From the NCBI GenBank assembly GCA_023404805.1, contig JAEYAL010000298.1, positions 1 through 9,231 of the forward strand: 9,231 bases of DNA, written 5' to 3'. Of the stretch, positions 6,168-9,231 are shown in pieces (the first letter of the stretch is position 1; each line of letters begins with the position of its first letter). The position numbers and the translations under genes were made by a program. Under the pieces are notes generated by a model that was not told where the DNA came from, made no database searches, and saw nothing but the letters and a program-made list of their open reading frames with translations. The DNA comes from Actinomycetes bacterium. Its GTDB lineage: Bacteria > Actinomycetota > Thermoleophilia > Solirubrobacterales > Solirubrobacteraceae.

Positions 6168-6998
6168 TCAGCTCGCGGGCGCCCGCCGGGTGATGGCGAG
6201 CTGCACGGCGTCAGCGATCAGGGTGCCGTCGGCCGTGAAGACGCGGGCATGCTCGTCGACGAGGCCGTCGATCGACGCTTCGGTGCGCGCCTCGAGCAGC
6301 AGCGCCTGGTGCGGCAGCCCTTCCGGCGGCAACGCGGTGCGGAAGTGCAGGGAAAGCTCGACGGTCGGGTTCATCGACAGCTCGGTGATCGGGCCGAGCG
6401 CGGCGGGCCACCACGCGTCGATGAAGAACGCCGCGAGCGCCGGATCGACCGGAGCGGGATCGAGCAGCTCCAGCCAGCCGCCGGTGCGGGCGGGCTCGCC
6501 AGGTTCCAGCGCCTCCCCCGAGAACGGCGGCGGCCCGATGCACGGCCGGTAGCTGACGTGGTCGGCGACGGGCGGCATGCGCGGGTCGATCAGGCGCGAC
6601 GGCAGGTCGGCCGGCAGGGGGACGTCCGGCCGGTTGGGCGACCAGGTGGCGATGACGTCGAGGTCGGTGGTGAACGACGTCGCCAGCCCCTCGACCATCA
6701 GCTTGCCGTCCTGGAGCACCCGGATGCGGGCATTGGTCGCACGCCGCCCAGACCGGATCGTCTCGACCTCGACCTCGGCCGGTCCAGCCGCCGGCGGCCG
6801 CATGAACTGCACCTGGAGCGAGCGCGGATGGCGGTCCGGGCCCGTCTCAGCCTGCAGCGCGCGGACCATCGTCGCCATGAGGATGCCGCCGTTGATCCCT
6901 GCGGCCGTGGCCCAGCCGCCATCGAACGCGCAGGCGTAGCGGCCGCCGCCGAGCGGGGTGACCGCGGTGGTACGGGCGAAGGCGGCAGCGCCCGCCAT
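6168..6998 (-). CDS. TesB-like double-hotdog acyl-CoA thioesterase family protein
   Basis: This 276-residue protein contains two hotdog domains, matching the 4HBT_3 / TesB-like layout for hydrolysis of acyl-CoA thioesters in the cytosol. Domain 1 has INGGILMATMVRAL (35-48), HPRSLQVQFMRPP (57-69) and IRSGRRATNARIRVLQDG (81-98). The last carries the typical 'GR.....v...Q' helix-strand. Domain 2 has FFIDAWWPAAL, then NPTVELSLHFR, then DGTLIADAVQLA near the C-terminus, matching the conserved 'dG.l.a.a.Q' end. The ATG at 6998 overlaps the folB stop (ATGA). A longer in-frame extension into folB exists but is a frame shadow, with Arg/Pro-rich nonsense composition. Its presence inside a folate operon is unexplained by its family. 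A 134-bp gap separates it from the MBL-like gene. Confidence 0.85.
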   Translation of the reverse strand: MAGAAAFARTTAVTPLGGGRYACAFDGGWATAAGINGGILMATMVRALQAETGPDRHPRSLQVQFMRPPAAGPAEVEVETIRSGRRATNARIRVLQDGKLMVEGLATSFTTDLDVIATWSPNRPDVPLPADLPSRLIDPRMPPVADHVSYRPCIGPPPFSGEALEPGEPARTGGWLELLDPAPVDPALAAFFIDAWWPAALGPITELSMNPTVELSLHFRTALPPEGLPHQALLLEARTEASIDGLVDEHARVFTADGTLIADAVQLAITRRAPAS

Positions 6999-7453
6999 CA
7001 GTCGTCGTCGACTTCGTCGTGGCGGCGCGTGCGCTCGCGCCAAACCTCGACGGAGACCTCTTCGACGGCCAGCGCGATCGGCGGCTCGGGCTTGGCGGCC
7101 TTGACGCTGATCGCCTCGACGGGGAAGCGGATCAGGATGCGGTCGGCGATCTCGGACGCGAGCCGCTCGAGCGTGCGGTAGCTGCGCTGCTGGGCGACGA
7201 GCGCGGCGAACTCGCAAATCGAGCCGTAGTCGACGGTGTCCTCGACCCGGTCGGTCACCGTGGCGTCGGTGTCGCCGACTTCGAGGCGGATGTCGAGGAT
7301 CAGCCGCTGGCCGATCTCGCGCTCGGCCTCGGTCACGCCGTGGTGCGTGTAGATCGACAGCCCGCTGACTTCGATCGTGACGGTGGTCGCCCCACCGTCT
7401 TCGTCGTAATCGTCGAGGTCGTCGGCGTCGAGTTCGTCGTCTTCGTCAGACAT
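6998..7453 (-). CDS. folB: dihydroneopterin aldolase with acidic N-terminal tail
   Basis: FolB cleaves 7,8-dihydroneopterin to 6-hydroxymethyl-7,8-dihydropterin and glycolaldehyde, providing the FolK substrate. This protein is 151 residues against about 120 for the family. The enzyme core begins near residue 25. YTHHGVTEAEREIGQ (35-49) holds the conserved Glu and GQ, TVDYGSI (73-79) the active-site Tyr76, TLERLA (94-99) the Glu96, and KPEPPI (121-126) the catalytic Lys121. The extra N-terminus, residues 1-20, is mostly Asp/Glu (MSDEDDELDADDLDDYDEDG), and the C-terminus also ends acidic (DEVDDD). No alternative ATG or GTG precedes the core, so the tail appears genuine. The ATG at 7453 has no visible Shine-Dalgarno. 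Its stop overlaps the thioesterase start, and folP lies 103 bp upstream. Confidence 0.95.
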   Translation of the reverse strand: MSDEDDELDADDLDDYDEDGGATTVTIEVSGLSIYTHHGVTEAEREIGQRLILDIRLEVGDTDATVTDRVEDTVDYGSICEFAALVAQQRSYRTLERLASEIADRILIRFPVEAISVKAAKPEPPIALAVEEVSVEVWRERTRRHDEVDDD

Positions 7454-7495
7454 CGCAGGAACGTACCAGCAGGCCGCGCGGCGCCCTGCGCTCAG

Positions 7496-7544
7496 GAGCC
7501 CTGGACGAAGACGGCCGCCTCGAGGCCGCCGCCACCCAGGGCTC
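7496..7544 (-). promoter_or_regulatory. nested stem-loop in the folP-folB gap
   Basis: GAGCCCTGG (7496-7504) and CCAGGGCTC (7536-7544) are perfect 9-bp arms. The 31-nt loop itself contains a smaller inverted repeat, CGGCC...GGCCG, centred on the palindrome GCCTCGAGGC. It lies wholly between the folP stop (7557) and the folB start (7453) and would form in the transcript of both. There is no U-tract, so a processing, stabilising or partial-termination element fits better than a standard terminator. GC-rich sequence makes chance pairing possible. Confidence 0.4.
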
Positions 7545-7556
7545 AGCGCGCTGGGG

Positions 7557-8366
7557 TCAGCGCGCGTGCGCGATCGCTTCGGCGACCAGCAGCGCGTCGC
7601 GGTGCGCGGCCACGTCGTGGACGCGGAAGGCGCGGACGCCGTCGCGGTAGGCGAGCACGGCAGTGGAGACGGAGCCGAAGACGCGGTCGGCGGGGTCGTC
7701 GCGGCCGGTGATGCGCCCGATGGTCGACTTGCGGGAGGTGCCGAGCAGCACCGGCTGGCCGAGCTCGACGATGCGGGCCAGGTGGTGCAGCAGCTGGAGG
7801 TTGTGCTCGACCCGCTTGCCGAAGCCGATGCCGGGGTCCAGGTCGATGCGGTCGGGCGCGATGCCGGCGACCTCGGCCGCGACCAGCCGTTCGCGCAGGA
7901 ACTCCGCGACCTCGCCGACGACATCGGTGTAGCGCGGCGCCTCCTGCATCGTGCGCGGCTCGCCGCGCATGTGCATCAGGCAGACCCGCACGTGCGGGTG
8001 GCTCGCGACCAGCGCCGCCATGGCCGGGTCGCCCCGCAGCGCGGTCACGTCGTTGACGTAGGTCGCGCCCGCGTCGATCGCCCCCGCGGCCACGGCGGCC
8101 TTCGCCGTGTCGATCGAGAGGACGACCTCGGGCAGCTGGCGCCGCAGCTCGCGGATCACCGGCTCGGTGCGCCGCAGCTCCTCGTCCGCTCCGACCGGAT
8201 CGGCCCCCGGGCGCGTCGACTCGCCCCCGACGTCGATGACGGCGGCGCCCTCGGCCGCCAGCTGCAGCCCGCGCTCCACGGCGGCGTCGACATCAGCCCA
8301 GCGGCCGCCGTCGCTGAACGAGTCCGGGGTCACGTTGAGCACGCCCATCAGCGTGAAGTCGCTCAC
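7557..8366 (-). CDS. folP: dihydropteroate synthase
   Basis: This 269-residue TIM-barrel enzyme condenses 6-hydroxymethyl-7,8-dihydropterin pyrophosphate with p-aminobenzoate to form dihydropteroate, and is the sulfonamide target. All signature motifs are present: NVTPDSFSDGG (11-21), GGESTRPGA (47-55), SIDT (84-87), ND (105-106), MHMRG (131-135), DPGIGFGK (177-184), SRKS (211-214) and RVHDV (248-252). The length is typical. The start is GTG at 8366, giving MSDFTLMGVLNVTPDSF. A longer in-frame start at 8669 would add about 100 residues of low-complexity sequence overlapping the ftsH-like promoter region and is rejected. It is the first gene of the minus-strand folate operon and is divergent from the FtsH-like gene. 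Confidence 0.97.
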   Translation of the reverse strand: MSDFTLMGVLNVTPDSFSDGGRWADVDAAVERGLQLAAEGAAVIDVGGESTRPGADPVGADEELRRTEPVIRELRRQLPEVVLSIDTAKAAVAAGAIDAGATYVNDVTALRGDPAMAALVASHPHVRVCLMHMRGEPRTMQEAPRYTDVVGEVAEFLRERLVAAEVAGIAPDRIDLDPGIGFGKRVEHNLQLLHHLARIVELGQPVLLGTSRKSTIGRITGRDDPADRVFGSVSTAVLAYRDGVRAFRVHDVAAHRDALLVAEAIAHAR

Positions 8367-8635
8367 CCGGCGATCTTCGCATCTCGGCGCCACCGCCCTC
8401 CGGCCCTGCGCTGGCGCGCGCATGCCGCCGACCCTCAGACTGCCGTTCCACACGTTCGTGAATTCCCAATGGATGTCGTCGACACAACGCTGACTTCCAG
8501 CTGCTGCCTCTCCAACACCCGTCTGGGCACGTACGAACCGTCGCGCATCTTCCGTGTGTCGCGTATCCTGCTGCGCTCCCCGCGCGTCGCTGCCCCACCC
8601 AGCGCGAGCCCAGTCGCCCACCGACCTCAGCAGCG
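8367..8635. promoter_or_regulatory. divergent intergenic region between folP and ftsH-like gene
   Basis: This 269-bp gap must hold the promoters for the folate operon (-) and the FtsH-like gene (+). It is less GC-rich around 8440-8520 than the flanking genes. Visible items are a TATCCT at 8564-8569 that could be a -10 box for the plus strand, without a convincing -35, and an imperfect direct repeat GTCGCG(C/T)ATC at 8540-8549 and 8558-8567. A small palindrome CACGTTCGTG lies at 8451-8460. No convincing small gene was seen. Confidence 0.4.
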
Positions 8636-9231
8636 ATGCCCCGAATTCCACGCCCGCGCACGAGCGCACGCCCGTCCCTCGACCCCGTCACCGGCTTCCT
8701 GCTGGCGACGGTCGCCGTTCTCGCGGTCGTCTTCGCTCTGCTGCTCGGCTCGACGACCGCTGGCTCGCCTGGCCAGCAGGTGCCGATCACGACGGCGCTG
8801 ACGCTGGTGGCCGATGGCCAGGTCCGGCTCGGCACCCAGCTCGATTTCGACCACCAGCTCGTGGTCGACACCAAGGACGGCCGCCAGCTCTACGCCGGCC
8901 TCGCGGCGAACGGCGGCAACACCGAGCAGGTGGCCGCCGCCTTCCAGAAATCCCTCACCCCGCTCACCATCGACCCGCAGAGCGGCAAACAGGCGCTGCG
9001 CATCGTCGTGCAGGTGCTGCTGCCGATCATGTTCCTGGTCGTGCTGTTCACCCTCTTCGCGCGCCTCGCGCAGAGCGGCGACGAGATCAGCCGCTTCTCC
9101 AAATGGCGCGGCCGCGGGAGGTCCGCCGCCCCGCCGCGCCCGACGACCTTCGCCGACGTCGCCGGCACGCCGACCGCCGTCGACGAGCTCCGCGAGCTGT
9201 GCGATCTGCTCGCCACGCCGGAGCGTTACGC
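8636..9231 (+). CDS. FtsH-like AAA+ membrane metalloprotease, N-terminal part (3' end outside window)
   Basis: ATG at 8636 opens a frame of 198 full codons, running off the right edge. The layout is that of FtsH. A short basic, proline-rich cytosolic N-terminus (1-15) is followed by TM helix 1 (about 20-40) and an extracytoplasmic domain of about 80 residues. TM helix 2 (about 121-143) comes next, then a basic linker and TTFADVAGTPTAVDELRELCDLLATPERY (170-198). That last segment matches the conserved 'TF.DVAG..EA..EL.E...fL..P..' entry into the AAA module. The Walker motifs and the HEXXH zinc site would lie beyond the window, so activity cannot be verified. FtsH degrades membrane and some soluble proteins. 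The AAA entry is somewhat divergent (TPTAV for vdEAk, CDLL for vdFL), so this may be a paralogue rather than the main FtsH. No clear Shine-Dalgarno is seen. In many actinobacteria ftsH neighbours folate genes, as here. Confidence 0.8.
   Translation, partial: MPRIPRPRTSARPSLDPVTGFLLATVAVLAVVFALLLGSTTAGSPGQQVPITTALTLVADGQVRLGTQLDFDHQLVVDTKDGRQLYAGLAANGGNTEQVAAAFQKSLTPLTIDPQSGKQALRIVVQVLLPIMFLVVLFTLFARLAQSGDEISRFSKWRGRGRSAAPPRPTTFADVAGTPTAVDELRELCDLLATPERY

Noticed and set aside
6129..6171. Inverted repeat CTGACGCC/GGCGTCAG behind the thioesterase gene as a terminator
   Set aside because: The 8-bp arms are separated by 27 nt, overlap the stop codon and have no U-tract; too weak to call.
5958..7181. 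407-codon open frame on the plus strand across the thioesterase
   Set aside because: Arg/Gly-rich shadow of the thioesterase and folB genes, with no domain and no start signal.
8541..8569. Promoter for the FtsH-like gene at TATCCT
   Set aside because: The -10-like hexamer is plausible but no matching -35 is present at 16-18 bp, so it is mentioned only in the intergenic entry.
8367..8669. N-terminal extension of folP from a start at 8669
   Set aside because: It adds about 100 residues with no family similarity, while GTG at 8366 gives a normal-length enzyme. The extension would overlap the start of the FtsH-like gene.
7566..8801. 411-codon open frame on the plus strand across folP
   Set aside because: It is antisense to a folP gene with every family motif. 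The translation is rich in Arg, Asp, Val and Ala without recognisable domains, as expected for a frame shadow in GC-rich DNA.
1..9231. tRNA, rRNA, CRISPR arrays, insertion sequences or prophage genes
   Set aside because: No cloverleaf, rRNA-like block, regularly spaced repeat series, transposase or terminal repeat pair was recognised on either strand.

Overview
The base composition is very GC-rich, with strongly GC-biased third codon positions. Starts are a mix of ATG, GTG and TTG, and most start codons lack a clear Shine-Dalgarno sequence. Together with the gene content (an ftsH-like gene beside folP-folB, coaX next to a CpsB-type phosphatase, and a secreted trypsin-fold protease with Ig-like tails), this suggests a chromosomal segment of a high-GC actinobacterium. 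Thermoleophilia/Solirubrobacterales is my best guess, but that is inference rather than proof. I see no rRNA, tRNA, CRISPR array, insertion sequence or phage gene.

Layout from left to right. Positions 1-749 (-) hold most of a PHP-family CpsB/YwqE-type tyrosine phosphatase that runs off the left edge. Positions 810-1577 (-) hold coaX, type III pantothenate kinase. A possible 31-residue membrane peptide lies at 1639-1734 (-), directly behind a PAP2-superfamily phosphatase at 1744-2445 (-). A 74-bp divergent gap follows and contains a perfect 11+3+11 palindrome (2469-2493) that looks like a TetR-type operator. The gene leaving the gap on the other side is a GST-N-like protein (2520-3263, +). It converges on a secreted chymotrypsin-fold serine protease with C-terminal beta-sandwich modules (3291-4856, -). 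Next on the minus strand are folK (4895-5413), a metallo-beta-lactamase-like protein with an altered metal motif (5410-6033), a TesB-like acyl-CoA thioesterase (6168-6998), folB (6998-7453) and folP (7557-8366). A 269-bp divergent gap separates folP from the 5' part of an FtsH-like gene (8636 to the right edge, +).

How the genes relate. FolB, FolK and FolP are consecutive enzymes of dihydropteroate synthesis: aldolase, pyrophosphokinase, then condensation with p-aminobenzoate. Here they form a folate operon into which a thioesterase and an MBL-like gene have been inserted. Two ATGA overlaps (folB/thioesterase and MBL-like/folK) show that the inserted genes are translationally integrated. GTP cyclohydrolase folE is not in the window. 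CoaX performs the first step of CoA synthesis and is followed on the same strand by the CpsB-type phosphatase.

Most of the window is ordinary housekeeping sequence. The items most worth a second look are the divergent palindrome, the small membrane ORF, alternative hairpins at the coaX start, the acidic N-terminal tail on FolB, the altered motifs in the PAP2 and MBL-like proteins, and the non-trypsin S1 pocket of the protease. I did not find a convincing new multi-gene system.
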